Assembly: GCA_020744225.1 (NCBI GenBank)
Contig: JAGMWG010000006.1
Location: 620,001-684,000, forward strand
Origin: Paraphoma chrysanthemicola
Lineage: Eukaryota > Ascomycota > Dothideomycetes > Pleosporales > Phaeosphaeriaceae
Length of the DNA: 64,000 nt
Direction of reading: 5' to 3'
The translations under genes were made by a program, and so were the position numbers. This document shows, in pieces, positions 10,834 through 22,265 of this stretch; positions within the stretch are counted from its first letter, which is position 1, and every line of letters starts with the position of its first letter. The notes under the pieces are model-generated. The model did no database searches and was not told where the DNA came from. It was given only the letters and a program-made list of their open reading frames with translations.

Positions 10834-13377
10834 ATGACGACATCGCGCGCCAGTTCTGCCTCGGACGGCGAGGTGTTCGGCACCAAGCACAAGGCAAACA
10901 GCCAAGATCAGAACATCGAACCCGAGATTAACGGCTCAGACAGGGTCTTCGGACTGGATGGAGCTTCAGATAATCGCAAATACCGCCCTTTGAGCCGCTC
11001 GCCCTCGCCATATCGCCGCAAGCCGTCGCGCTCACCTTCACCATACCGAAGTAGGCGAGCCGTCGACCGATCGCCTTCGCCATACCGCCACAGCGCCCGC
11101 GTAGATCGTAGCCATGACAGCGCTGCTTCGCGGTCCTACCCTAAACGAAAGGCATCCCCACCGCGCGGTAGCCGTCCAGAAAAGCGGCACTACACTGATC
11201 GCAACAGAGATGAACGCCCTAAACCTTATGCCGAAGACGACCACATTGCTCCGGCCTTTGCAGGTGGCCGGGGCGAGCGTAAGGACATGCCAGAGCGACC
11301 GCAGGTCAAGCCTATGTCATACGCAGAGCTAGAGAATCCGACTGCTGTTCCTGACTTCAGGAATGGCTTGCCCACCAATGCTCATCTTCAGAAGTCGCGC
11401 AATGGCAATCGACATAGTGACAAGTCACGTAGTGAGGGCCGATCTGAAGTCCGGACGGCTGCGAATGGTTCGCGCATGTCAGCCCTACGACCAAGTGCGA
11501 AGGAGGACATTGAAATGTATGGGACATCATCTCGACCTGCGAAGCTAGCTACTAAGACAGTTGACAGGAAATCGGCCAACGACGAGGCTGAATACACCCT
11601 TGCGCCTGTCGAAGAGAAAGTCCCAACCGAGGAGTCGCGCGAAGAGAAACGGCGCCGATGGGCAGCGAAGCGAGCCGCGGCTGCTGAGCAGGCGAGCCTT
11701 CTCAAGCAAGCTACCGTCACGAACGCATCTTCAGCCACTACACCCAACGTAGCGTCTCCAGCCATGTACGCGGAGAGTTCGATTTCGCCTTTCGCCTCTC
11801 CCCGCAACGGTGATTTCGACTCGGTGCCGGCCTCCCCAGACATGATGGTTATTGACAAACAAGCTGGAGTCTCTGAGGCCAACAGTCCAGCCGCCGATAG
11901 TCCTTCTGCAGCAGACTACGATCCGATGCAGGACATGCTGGATGATCAAAATCGCCTAGCGCAGAACCGCGCCGCGCAGGCAAAGCAGAACACTGAGGTG
12001 TCCTCCGAGTCATATCGTGAGACAGATCCCAAGGCGCTCTCGACTTTACCGGCGGAGAAGGCGGTGCCCGTCAAGAAGCAACAGAAGGAGCTTGATATGT
12101 TCGCCTCGGACGACGAAGACGAGGACGAGGACGCGAACGCGATTGTCCAAGAAGATAACGGCGCGAAAGGCACAGTTCTTGATGAGAAGCTGCTGGACAA
12201 TTGGGACGATCCTGAAGGCTACTACAAGCTCATTAGCAATGAGCTTGTGAATAATGGTCGTTATCGTATGGTCCGCAATTTAGGCCGTGGTGTGTTTGCC
12301 AACGTTGCGCAAGCCGAAGACACTACTGCCGGGATCGAGGATCCAAGCCGCAAACTCGTAGCTATTAAGATGATTCGCAGGAACGAGTTGATGCGGAAAG
12401 CCAGCCAGAAGGAGATGGATTTTCTTCGAAAGGTCAACGAGGCAGACCCACAAGACAAGCGGCACATAATTCGGCTCCTCGGCTCTTTCGACCACAAAGG
12501 TCACTTGTGCATCGTTTTCGAACACATGTCCAAGAATCTGCGAGACTTGCTCAAGGAAGAGACTAACGGACATGGCCTCACCCTACCAGCCGTACGCATA
12601 TACGCTAAACAAATGTTCCAGGGCCTGCAGCATCTTCAGAACTGCCAGGTCATCCACCTGGATCTTAAGCCCGACAATGTTTTAGTCTCACCAGACAAGA
12701 AGACTATCAAACTCGCCGATTTTGGAACAGCTGTTGACAAGCGAGACATCATTGAACGCACGGAATACCTCGTGAGTCGATTCTACCGCGCCCCAGAGAT
12801 CATCCTCGGGTTCGACATCAGTTATCCTGTAGACATGTGGGCGGTTGGCTGCACGATCTATGAGCTGTGGACTGGCAAGATTCTATTCACTGGCAGGTCG
12901 AACAACCAAATGGTCAAATCCTTCATGGATTGCCTGGGCTGGCCGAGCGAGAAGCTTCTGCGCAAGGGTATCGCCAACAACATCCTCAAGCACTTCGAAT
13001 TTGGGTCTTCTCTGAAGTTCATTAGTTGTGAGGTTGACCAGCAAAATAGGGTAGGTTCCGCTTCCTTTCTTATTGAGCACGCTAACCGTTACCAGCAAAC
13101 CGTTCGCATGATCGATCAACAGAAGAAAGTCAGCCGCGATATCAAAACCAGGGTACACGACGCTGCCCGAGGCATCGCAGCTGGTGGACCGACCCTGGCC
13201 GAGTTGAATGACCTTGCCGATCTCCTGAATGCCTGTCTGCACATGAATGTCGAAAAGCGCATCACGCCTCAAGCTGCTGTTAGCCACCAGTTCTTCGGCA
13301 GCAAGAAGCTGGTTCCCAAGTCCGCCGTGGTGAAGCCAGCAATGCTGAAGCGGGGCACTCCCGCTCTCCGTCGGTAA
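10834..13377 (+). CDS. prp4: Prp4-type pre-mRNA splicing Ser/Thr protein kinase
   Basis: Spliceosome-associated kinase of the PRP4/PRPF4B family, 832 aa after removal of one intron at 13051-13095 (45 bp, GTAGGT...CTAAC...CAG). That intron is in frame and stop-free, so the genomic frame reads 847 codons. The N-terminal 350 residues are RS-like and disordered, with three SPSPYR repeats near residues 54-87 and an acidic run before the kinase. Kinase domain from about residue 468 to the end: glycine loop GRGVFANV, VAIKM lysine, HLDLKPDN in place of HRD (PRP4 kinases commonly have HAD), DFGTA, and a CMGC-type activation loop YLVSRFYRAPEIILG. The insert after the kinase C-lobe and the final conserved helix fit PRP4 rather than DYRK/CLK. 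In the family it phosphorylates spliceosomal proteins such as Prp6/Prp31. It acts in the nucleus. The ATG at 10834 follows a purine-rich leader. Confidence 0.93.
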   Translation: MTTSRASSASDGEVFGTKHKANSQDQNIEPEINGSDRVFGLDGASDNRKYRPLSRSPSPYRRKPSRSPSPYRSRRAVDRSPSPYRHSARVDRSHDSAASRSYPKRKASPPRGSRPEKRHYTDRNRDERPKPYAEDDHIAPAFAGGRGERKDMPERPQVKPMSYAELENPTAVPDFRNGLPTNAHLQKSRNGNRHSDKSRSEGRSEVRTAANGSRMSALRPSAKEDIEMYGTSSRPAKLATKTVDRKSANDEAEYTLAPVEEKVPTEESREEKRRRWAAKRAAAAEQASLLKQATVTNASSATTPNVASPAMYAESSISPFASPRNGDFDSVPASPDMMVIDKQAGVSEANSPAADSPSAADYDPMQDMLDDQNRLAQNRAAQAKQNTEVSSESYRETDPKALSTLPAEKAVPVKKQQKELDMFASDDEDEDEDANAIVQEDNGAKGTVLDEKLLDNWDDPEGYYKLISNELVNNGRYRMVRNLGRGVFANVAQAEDTTAGIEDPSRKLVAIKMIRRNELMRKASQKEMDFLRKVNEADPQDKRHIIRLLGSFDHKGHLCIVFEHMSKNLRDLLKEETNGHGLTLPAVRIYAKQMFQGLQHLQNCQVIHLDLKPDNVLVSPDKKTIKLADFGTAVDKRDIIERTEYLVSRFYRAPEIILGFDISYPVDMWAVGCTIYELWTGKILFTGRSNNQMVKSFMDCLGWPSEKLLRKGIANNILKHFEFGSSLKFISCEVDQQNRVGSASFLIEHANRYQQTVRMIDQQKKVSRDIKTRVHDAARGIAAGGPTLAELNDLADLLNACLHMNVEKRITPQAAVSHQFFGSKKLVPKSAVVKPAMLKRGTPALRR

Positions 13378-14291
13378 GCTTAGTAATGCGTTCTTGCCGC
13401 GTTCTGTTCGTTCTCAGCGTCCGTTATCTGGCATGTGGTCGCGGGTGAAGAAATTGAGAATGTTGCAATGACATTAAGAATGGGCATTGATGGACTGGAT
13501 GCCAGAATGACAATCAAGTGGACGACCATGAGGCACCCTTGAAACACAACATTCCACGAAAAGTAAGTAAACCCGCGTCGCTTTCCACAGGTGGGCTTGA
13601 TTGCTCGTCACAATCAAGTGCACCTTTGACGATTTGGATCAAGAATTAACGGCAGTATCAGACACGTGGTTTTGCTCAACATTTGCCTTCAACATCTCTG
13701 GTAGAGAATTACACCGGGACAACCGCACCTTGGAGCGGTCAAGTTACCTGTCCTTACAGTCATGTCTTCATCTCGGTCGTTGATAAATGCGTTGTTCCGC
13801 GCCGCCGATAACTTCGAATGTGCGGCGCAAACCTCGGATCATGGTGCAGTGGGCGTACGAAGACTTTTACAAAGAAAGCATTGTCGATATCAGCGTTCGG
13901 CTCTTCGGCGTCTCGTGGAGGGACGTGGATACAAGTACGTGCGCGAGGGCCGCGTGTCTCTCATCTTGTACAAACATTTCATGTGGAAACATAGCAGCCG
14001 TGGAGGCTCAATATAACATGCGAGCCATGTCAGCCCGCTTATCAACATACTGTATTCCTTGTCCAAGCTACTAATCCGCGTGCGCGATCCAACCTTCAGG
14101 TTGCGAATCTATATCGCCGAGCTATGGCCCGTTCTAAATATTGCGTGACATTCAAGGCACGCAAAAGTAATGCACATGACTATGGAACTCCAAAAAGTAA
14201 GCCTCAAACCGCCAACTCGCCCGCTGACGACAGACAAGGCCACTTACTTCTCTAGTGCACACCATCTCTTCTCCATTCAGCCCACTGATAT
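13378..14291. other. Convergent 3' flanks of kinase and DUF3445 genes
   Basis: About 0.9 kb between two genes that end towards each other. It should hold both 3' UTRs and terminators. I see no gene; the 84-95 codon frames around 13762-14074 overlap one another and have no motif. Confidence 0.45.
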
Positions 14292-15698
14292 CTAGGCCTC
14301 GATCTCGCCCCTCAAAAACGCCTTCACCTTGTCCCCCCACACCACTTGCCTCTTGTATATGGTAATGTCAGGCACACTCCCAGTTCCCAGCCCTTCAATC
14401 GCTTCCGCCAGGATCTCGCCGCTGCCCTCATCACGCAGTTCTTGTATTGGGTATGTGTATGTTTTCTACTCCATGATTAGCCTTATTATCCTTTACACTT
14501 ACGTAGTTGCTCCTTCTACACTCCGTGTCCATATCGGATCAAATTCAAACATACGCCGAGGTACAAGGCATTTATTCGACGTGTAGAAATAAACTTACAA
14601 ACGCAAACACCAGCGCGCGTGTCCCTGGCAAACGATGCAGAGTCTGCCTCTCACACCTCAAAACCGTTTTCTCGAGATCAATCTCGTCAACTTGTTCCTT
14701 GCGTTCCCGGGCAGCGAGTTCAGCCGCAGACATGTGGTTCCCCGCAAGACAAAACAATTGCCCATTCGTACTTATGCTCCAATTTGCGCGCCGGACGACT
14801 TTGCCCACGGGTAAATTCGCGAAGAAGCGATCCATGCTTTTCTCCAATTTGGCCGCGTACCCCGGCACGGGTGTGTGGATTTGAGACAGCAGGAGATTGA
14901 GCTTGGAACGCGTGTTGAAGCCGCTTGGGAAGCAGGTTACGAATGCTTCGAGACGGTATTTGTGTTCGTCGGAGGGGTCGGGACTGGGTAGGAGGAAGAG
15001 GAATTCGTCGTCGATGTTTTCACCCAAGAGCTGTAATGCGCGGTCGACGTTCTCTGAGGATTCTTGCAGCTGGGTCGGGAGGAGGGAGCCGGTGATGTTG
15101 TTGCGTAGATCGAGCCCTGTGAGCGTGTACACGCTGGGAAAACGGACGGGCAGGTAGGTGTTTACGAGCCAGTGGTAGAGCTCGAGCACGGCGGCGTGGG
15201 AGCGCGGGTTTGCGGCGATGATGTCGTGGCGGTGTGTGGCGATGAGGGATTTGCGGATTGAGCACCGGTCGGCGAATGTGCGGTCCATGGCAATGAGGTC
15301 GGAGAGGGTTGTGGATTCGAGGGCCATGGTCATGTGGAATTTGGGTTTGTATGGGCGCAATTGGAGAGGTTCGGTCTTGGTGATGTCGAAGTCGGGAAGG
15401 GGTTCGATGTCGTAGTAGGAAGCTTCTGAGTATTGTGACTCTGCTGGCTTGGACGATGATGGGGAGCTGGGTGTATAGTGCTGTAGTGGTGTCAATAATA
15501 TAGTGATGCTTTGAATAGTCTTTGTATCGTTGGAGTGAGCTTCATGGGCTTACTCACTGCTTTTCTCGTCCAGCTTTTCCTCCCCTGAAGCACCATCAAA
15601 AGGACACCAAGCACTGCCAGCACCCATGATAATGGCGTCCCGACCAATTCGAAGTTGGTGATTCCGAGCATGTTGCCACTCGTAGTACCTAGGCTCAT
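14292..15698 (-). CDS. DUF3445 / haem-dependent oxidative N-demethylase-like protein with N-terminal membrane anchor
   Basis: 398 aa from three exons (15698-15558, 15480-14599, 14465-14292) with introns at 15481-15557 and 14466-14598. The second intron is 133 bp and contains an inner GT-AG pair, so a micro-exon there is possible. Residues 20-40 form one transmembrane segment (LSWVLAVLGVLLMVLQ) followed by positive charges, which suggests an ER or other membrane anchor. The rest matches DUF3445 (PF11927): PKFHMTMALESTTLSDLIAM, RCSIRKSLIATH, RRANWSISTNGQLFCL, RQTLHRLPGTRALVFAFKTY. Bacterial relatives have been described as haem-dependent amine oxidative demethylases; the fungal substrate is unknown. 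The 307-codon open frame starting at 15495 is not the true start, because the upstream exon with the anchor joins in phase at GCA/GTGAGT. Confidence 0.85.
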
Positions 15699-16446
15699 CT
15701 ATCTTCCAGTAAGGTCAATCAAAGAGCGCAACCTCACTTCAATAAGTCGCAGCAACGCCCTTGACATGTGTACCATAAAGCATACAGGGCGCAATCGACA
15801 TGTAGATAGTCAAGATAACCGACTAGCAGTTGTAAGTGGCTAACAGACGCCATAGACGCCAGTCCCGAAGAGGTAGTGCGGGTGCAGGATAGAGTTGCCT
15901 TTTGGAGGTTAACCCCGCTTTGATGCGGGTAGAGCTTGTAGCTTCGAAATCAGATTGCTTGTGCTGTCTACGACTGGATGAGAGTCGAGTAGAGCTTTCA
16001 TTCCACCTAGGGACTTTCAACGAATGGTATAGCAAGAGTGACTGAGAATTCATGTTTGGTTTGTTGGTATTGTGGTATAGTGTACCATGGAGTTTGCTTA
16101 TGCGACCAACGAAGGAGATTTGTATCATGAGATCCTGGATGTTAGACGATTGTTTGATTCGGCTTGTCGTACTGTAAGCCTGAGAGTTGCAGGCCTACTG
16201 ACCAATCCTGTATCTCCATGGTGTGGGCACAATATTCGACATGCTTTTCAGACAAATCATTTGTATGTTCAAGTTCTCATACTTTCGTATCATTGCTTCG
16301 TTACTGCCCTAAACCTTCCAGCTCTCGAACCCGAGCTTCGTATCTATGTCTTGCAAACGACCGTACCCGCTACTCGACATCAATGCTTTTCATCCTGCCC
16401 ATCTCTTTTCTTCCACAATCTCTCCCTGCACTGTCTTCGTCTGCAC
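15699..16446. other. Intergenic: DUF3445 promoter and Dap1 3' flank
   Basis: 0.75 kb between two minus-strand genes. A short open frame (15823-16128, minus) has no motif and is probably leader or chance. Nothing else was recognised. Confidence 0.4.
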
Positions 16447-17078
16447 TTATTGCCTCGCCTTCGCCTCCTCTGCCTCCTTGCTCCCCACTGCAACAAGCTT
16501 CCCTACCACGAGATACTTCTCCTCAAACCGCTCCTCCCACCCCTTCATCGCCTCCAATTGTTCACCGCCCAGATCCTCCAGCGTATCCAGCGGGCCGTCC
16601 AAGTCCTTGGTCAACATACCCTCGTCAAAGCTACCACAGGCCAGACCCCTGCTCGCATCTCGACCAGCAAAGTTGGCATACGGACCGCCCGGACCGTAGA
16701 AGTTGCGCCCGGATGTGACGTCAAAGACGCGTCCGCGGACGGCCAGATAGACGGGCATGCCGTTCAGGCCATTATAGGGAAATAGCTCGGGGGGTGTGAA
16801 GGTGCGGAAGACGGTGGGCGGCGGGGCGCGCGGGAGTACTGCGGGGGCCGAGGGCTTAAGGCGGAGGTAGACGAGGACAGCGAAGAGCGAGAGGAGGATG
16901 AGGTTGATGGGTGTTACTACAGATTGTCTGTGTCCGGTTAGTCCGGCTAGTGCAGGTGGTGGTGGTGGTAGAGTGTTGCTGTATGGTGCTTACGCATATG
17001 CTGCTGGTGGAGGAGATGAAGCTGGTTTGGTTAGTACAATACTACCGAGATGCCTGGGGAACACATACTATCTGCCAT
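16447..17078 (-). CDS. dap1: Dap1-type membrane-associated progesterone receptor (cytochrome b5-like haem protein)
   Basis: 172 aa from three exons (17078-17069, 17021-16994, 16927-16447), introns 17022-17068 and 16928-16993, both with CTAAC branch points. The tiny first exon (ATG GCA GAT A) and the second exon give a Ser/Pro/Ala N-terminus. A single transmembrane helix follows at about residues 20-38 (INLILLSLFAVLVYLRL). The cytochrome b5-like domain has the MAPR hallmarks FTPPELFPYNGLNG, VYLAVRGRVFDVTSG, FYGPGGPYANFAGRDASRGL and a WEERFEEKY end. In yeast, Dap1 binds haem and supports Erg11 and other P450s at the ER; the same role here is a family inference. The 103-codon open frame that starts at an inner Met (16758) covers only the C-terminal part. 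Confidence 0.93.
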
Positions 17079-18814
17079 CTTGAACGGCGTACGACTGTTA
17101 TCTTTACAGTAAATGTAGCCTGGATGTCGTGGAGAGTCGAGTCTGGCGGGGACGACTTTACATTTCGGCAGTGATGCAACCCCGAGGCTGACGGAACTAG
17201 CTAATCATCCCGCCGCACACTCCCGAGACCCTCCCACCACGCCCATCTGCAGGCACGACAAATATAGAAATTGTCTGCGATGTTCGCAGCTGCACCCCTG
17301 GAGCCGTAATCACTGTGATAGTGGCATCTCACCCACAAGAAAGGGCGGTGCCACATTTGCTCAGATTGCGCGCCAGGCAGGCGACAGAGATGATATCAGC
17401 GCCTCACCACAGCCCTGCGTGACCTTCATCACCCAACTTGATCCCCCAGCAAGACTGCACACTCCCCACAGACATCCCCCTCACCACCAACACGCGCTGA
17501 CCCAGCTCTACTCCCTCCATCTAAGAATCTTGCCAGACCCAATCACGGCTCGCGCGAAACACGCCCCTCAGCCTGAAACACGCGACAGCGATTCATTTCC
17601 GCCACATCCTCTGTCTCTGATTGGCCCACACGTGCTCCAACACCAGCGCGCCGCGAAACAACCCCCAACGGCCGCTGGCAAACCACTTGCAGTGGCACGG
17701 TTTGAAGGCAACAAAGAGGCGCGAAAAGTGCGAGCGTCTAGATTGTTGGTTTGGTAGGGGGCGAGCGGCGCGCAACATTCGGCTTGCTTGGTTTTCCTGA
17801 CAAGACGGGCTGCGCCTCGCGAGGTGTCGTGTTCGTTATTGTTTGTTGTCCGCTGCCGCCGCCCGCAACTGATGATCCTGGATCAACCTCCCTTCATTTT
17901 GTTGCAATCTGGCTTTCGAACCGACTTTTGTCTTGATCTTCGACTGACTTCTGTTCTTGCTACACGATCGCATTTCTTGAGAACGAATATTTGAAAGGTA
18001 CGTGTTGAGCTTGATTTCTGATTGTGGCGGGGAAGGAGCGCTTGTTGTGCTGGACTTGAACTCGTCGACTCGACTTGATTTCGGATGAAAAGAGGATGTC
18101 ACCGCCGGCACCTCTACGAACGACATGGAAACACGCGAAGACAATCGAGGACACTGGATACTGTCTGGACTTAGAAGTTTGATTTGGACGCGCCGGCTGT
18201 TTGCAGATTTGCACGTATCGACAGCACTTGGACATCACCAGTGGGCATGCTCGCCAACAGCGGACTGTAAAAGGAAACTCCCACGACAACGACAACGACA
18301 CCCAGTTCTGCCGGAGTTCATGCGCTCGAATCGCATACCTGAACCGAAATCGCCAGTTGCAAGTGGCTCGGTGTAAAAAGACGACTTGTTGTCGGTATGC
18401 TTTGCTGGGCTTGCTATGCACACACAAATGTGTTCGAATCCACGCTGGAACTGCTTTCGGGGAAAGACCAGCCCATCAACACATGCGATCAAATGCATAG
18501 CGTGTAATTCTCGATATCTCTTTAACGGCCGAATATATGGAAGTGAATTCCAAAGTGCGACAAATCTTCTCGCGGATCCTCAAAGGAAACTCCGGCCTGA
18601 GCCTAATCCGAGGGCGAACGAAAGCAGAAAAATACTGGCCGTAACCTTCGGCAACTGAATCAGCCACTATGCGACTACGCTAGTACGACGTGGCTACTAA
18701 ACTTTATCAACGAATTCGGGTGAAGACGAGGACCTCTGGCTTTTATGGTGCTACGCATGCTTGCATTGCCTCATAGTCAGGGTCGAGCTAACAATTGTTT
18801 CATGCAGGTCCAAT
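17079..18814. other. Divergent promoter region between Dap1 and a proline-rich protein gene
   Basis: 1.7 kb between two genes that point away from each other. The right half probably contains a long, spliced 5' leader of the plus-strand gene: an acceptor-like site (CTAAC...CATGCAG) ends at 18808, just before the ATG at 18815. CT-rich stretches at about 17860-17990 look like a leader or start region. No gene or tRNA is supported. Confidence 0.4.
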
Positions 18815-20801
18815 ATGTGGAAACGACTTCAGGGTCATGGGCGCGAAAAGGAGAGACATGCGCAGATAGGAAACCCGGTACTACTTGAAACAACCTACGA
18901 CGAGGACCAACTCAGGCGCAATCCGCATGTGACCGACGCTCAAATTTCAAATTACGGTCACAATGCGCCCACACAGCAGTAGTGAGGATCCCACGTCGTC
19001 CCCTTAGGCCATTATTGACGACGATAACAGCTCCCTCTCGCCACAGGATCCTCCAAATTACAGAGCTTCAGAAGTGCCTTCAGCGACTTCAATCTACTCA
19101 CGGCCTTCTTATGATCTAGGGTACTACGAAAATCCGACAGCCACATCGCCCTCTACGTACGAAGATATCTCACCACCAAGCTCACCCGAGCCTGAGCAGC
19201 ATAGTTCCGCAGCCTCCGACCAGCCTCGAAGATTTCGATCTATGCGTGACGTTTCACCAATGGACGAGAACCGAGGCAAAGCTGCGAATGCGCCTCGCGG
19301 GAGCAACATTCCAGTTCTGCGCAAAGCACCAGCAGCCATTCAGACTGGCGAGACTCAGATCCCGCCAAAGTTCTGGGGAGGCAAAGTTGCGCCCAACAGC
19401 AAAGTCCGATGGGATGAGTATTCGGGTGAGCCGACTGCTAGCAATGCTGGACGGACCGGTTCCGTTAGCCCCGGATCGTACGCTAAAGGTGTCGCGTCGT
19501 CGAACAAGATGACCATGGGCTACCATGTCTCAGTATCTGGACCCGAGAAGAAGAATGTGAGCTTTTCAGAGCGTGTGGGACGAATCAGTAGCCGGCCGCC
19601 ACCAGTTGAAACAGCGAAACACGAACCATGGAGCCGCGCGACCGGTCGATCGCAAATTGCTCCGCCTCTGAAATATCAACCTGCCGCTGAACCACTACAA
19701 ATACCGCGAAAGACACTTTCACCAACTCCAGAGCAGCCACGACAGAATGCGCCGAGCCCACTTGGGGCATCCCTCAATCGTGGTCTTGTCGGGGCTGACA
19801 CAGGGTTCGTCGCAGACCGCCCGCACAACAACATGCATGAGGATCTCATTAAACCAACTCCACCCCTCAAGGTTGGCAGAAATTCGCCTCCTCGCGGCTT
19901 TGCTTCCCCAGTCTCGCCTGTCCATCCTACTGGGCTTGGCATACATGCGCCTTTCGTATACCCCAATTCGTCGACACCCACTCAAGAGCGGGAAGTACAC
20001 ACACCGGATACGGTCATTCACGAGCAGTCCTTCTCAAAAGAGATCCAAGCACAACAACGTGTTTCGACCCCACCACAGGATCCAACATCGAGAAAAACAC
20101 TTGAGCAAACGCCCGAGAAGGACAAACAAGCACCAACAAGTCGCTTCTCGTGGACAACGTACAACAGCGCAACCACGTACCAACATTCACCACCACCATC
20201 ACCACCTCCGCCTGTACCCACAATAACCCCACCGCGCCCTCGTGTCGTCACAGAACCCATCTCAGCCGCCTCAGCCGCATCCTCGATCCTCGGACGACGC
20301 CGCCCAGTTCCCCAAACGGACCGCACACCCGAACCCATTCCCTCGCGCAAGCCCCTCACCCCGTCAATCACGACCTCGCCCTCGGTCACCACCACCGCAA
20401 AGATGTCCTCGCCAACATCTCCCCACCCCGCCTCTCCCGCGACCTCGACCTTCAGCACATCCACCACCAAAGCGCTGCCCCTCCCGCCAACCCACCTCAG
20501 CGCCGCCGACCACATCGCGGTCCTCGAATCCGCCATTGAAGACCTGCGCATCCGCCGCAGCAACGTGTACCGCCTGCTCAACGACCTCAACACGGCCGCG
20601 CCGCCGAACCCGCTGATCACGGACTTCAAGCGCGCGCGGCTGGTGGAGCAGCGCAAGCGCGCGTTTGAAGACGAATTGGCTGAGATTAAGCGCGAGGAAT
20701 ATGATGTTGGGATGAAGTTGCATCGTGCGTGGAAGAAGAGGGAGCGGGAGGATCCGAATAGTGGCGGGAGTGCAATTTGGGTAAGGAGGGTTACGAGCTA
20801 G
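18815..20801 (+). CDS. Proline/serine-rich protein with C-terminal coiled coil, function unknown
   Basis: 644 aa from two exons (18815-18978 and 19031-20801) with a 52-bp intron (GTAGTG...ATTGAC...ACAG) that joins in phase. The first 500 residues are low complexity (Pro, Ser, Thr) and probably disordered, with many SP/TP sites, a possible kinase-target pattern. A conserved-looking stretch lies at IPPKFWGGKVAPNSKVRWDE. The last 110 residues form a charged helical region (DHIAVLESAIEDLRIRRSNV, AFEDELAEIKREEYDVGMKL) that should make a coiled coil. I recognise it as a fungal-type conserved hypothetical but know no function. The start Met gives a basic N-terminus (MWKRLQGHGREKERH). The 212-codon antisense frame at 20018-20656 is a shadow. 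Confidence 0.75.
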
Positions 20802-21094
20802 GATACCTTTTGAGGGGTGGAGTGCAGGGGAAAGATGGAAAGATGGAAGGAGGAGAGTTGGGTGAAGATTCGATGGTGGATGTGTATGATGAGAGTTGTA
20901 TTTGAGTTTACTGGGCTGGGAGGGAGCATTTGCGACGGCGTTTTGTGTCTTGAATGGCTTGTCTGCTTGCATAGAGCGAGATATCCTCTGCATCTACCTT
21001 CGATTTGTTCAGACGAGTACTTTCCCAGCGGGAAACCAGCTCGTATTGCAAACACATCTTCTGAACTGCGCAGCATCCCAACTTACCCTATTGA

Positions 21095-22265
21095 TCAATC
21101 TACATCCGGCACCGGCAGTCCATTGACAATAATCATGCCCTCCCTGCCTAGATTCTTCATCGCCTTGACTGCCTCGTCGTGGCGCAATTTCTTCGTCTCT
21201 TCGTCTGTGACAAGCACAAAGTCATACGTGAGCAGCTGCGTTCCCTCGGCGACATTGTACTCTTTCGCTTGTTGGGGCGTCACTGTTTCCAGCGCCACGA
21301 TCAACGAGTCTTTTACGCCGAATACCGCGTCGGTAGTTTCGTAATCTGAGCCACGGACGTATAACGCGCTGTGTGTTGACTCGTTAGTAAAACATCAAAA
21401 GTTCTGAGTTCCGACTGAAAGTACACAAAGCCCAAAGTCAGACGGAAAGGGAGAGCAACGTACGTCACCAAATGATCAAACCCCTCCTTTTCAAACATGA
21501 AATGCATATGACTCGGCCTCCAACAATGCCTGCCCAACTTCTCCAATAACCGTCCCACGGGCCCGTCCTCGGGAATCGGATACGGAACCGGCACGATTGC
21601 TTTGAACCAGAATACGCCCTGGTCATCGCTCGTCACGATGGCTCGGCCGTCTGCATTAGTCCCGCGATCGTCGTACTGCACGTCGTATTTGCCCTTGCTG
21701 TCTGTCTCCCAGACGTCGATTTTCACCCCAGAGAGCGGCTTGCCAGAGGTTGTCTTGACGGTGCAGAGCACGAGGAGAGGCGTGCCTGCTGGATCGGCGG
21801 AGATTTGGGAGCCGGGGGATAATGTCTCGGCGTCGTGCGTGTGGAAGGGCCCGAGGACGGTTCCTTCGGTGGAGGAAGGGGGTTTGGGGTGGTCGATTGA
21901 GTCGACGAGGAGGGAGAGGCCAACGATGTCGCTGAGGAGAATGAATTCCTGTCATGTTGTACAATGGTCAGTGACTTGTCTCGTTTGACTGGAGAAGTGT
22001 AAAAACGTACTTGTCGAACATCAGTGCACTTTTGTCCGACTTGTGTGAGGAACTGTATTCCAGCCATCCACTCGTCAAAGCTCAGTCTTGTTTCGCGCGC
22101 AAAGTCGTGGAGATGGGTGACGAGGCGTTCCATAACGTATTTGAGGCGTGGATCGGTACATTGCGAGTTTATGCGGTGCACGTTTTCGGTGATGTTGTCG
22201 ATAGTCAGGTTTTTGAGCTCGGGGACTTTGTGCGCTGCTGCGGGTTTGGTAGTAGATGAAGTCAT
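21095..22265 (-). CDS. Intradiol ring-cleavage dioxygenase, hydroxyquinol 1,2-dioxygenase-like
   Basis: 337 aa from three exons (22265-22011, 21948-21464, 21368-21095), introns 21949-22010 and 21369-21463. The N-terminal helical dimerisation domain (about residues 20-100: CTDPRLKYVMERLVTHLHDF, LSFDEWMAGIQFLTQVGQ) precedes the catalytic beta-sandwich. Fe(III) ligands expected in the family are visible: Tyr in KYDVQYDD, Tyr in VPYPIPEDGPVG, and two His in CWRPSHMHF. EFILLSDIVGLSLLVDSI plus TVLGPFHTHDAE resembles hydroxyquinol 1,2-dioxygenases more than catechol enzymes. The family opens 1,2,4-trihydroxybenzene to maleylacetate, in phenol and lignin-derived aromatic catabolism in the cytosol. 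Maleylacetate reductase is not in this window. The start is the Met of MTSSTTKPAAAHK; upstream open frame is leader. Confidence 0.92.

Noticed and set aside
18424..18440. tRNA B-box-like GTTCGAATCC
   Set aside because: The T-arm stem pairs poorly and no A box, anticodon arm or acceptor stem could be built around it.
20018..20656. 212-codon antisense ORF
   Set aside because: Shadow of the proline-rich coding region on the plus strand; its Gly/Val/Arg composition reflects the Pro/Thr codons opposite.
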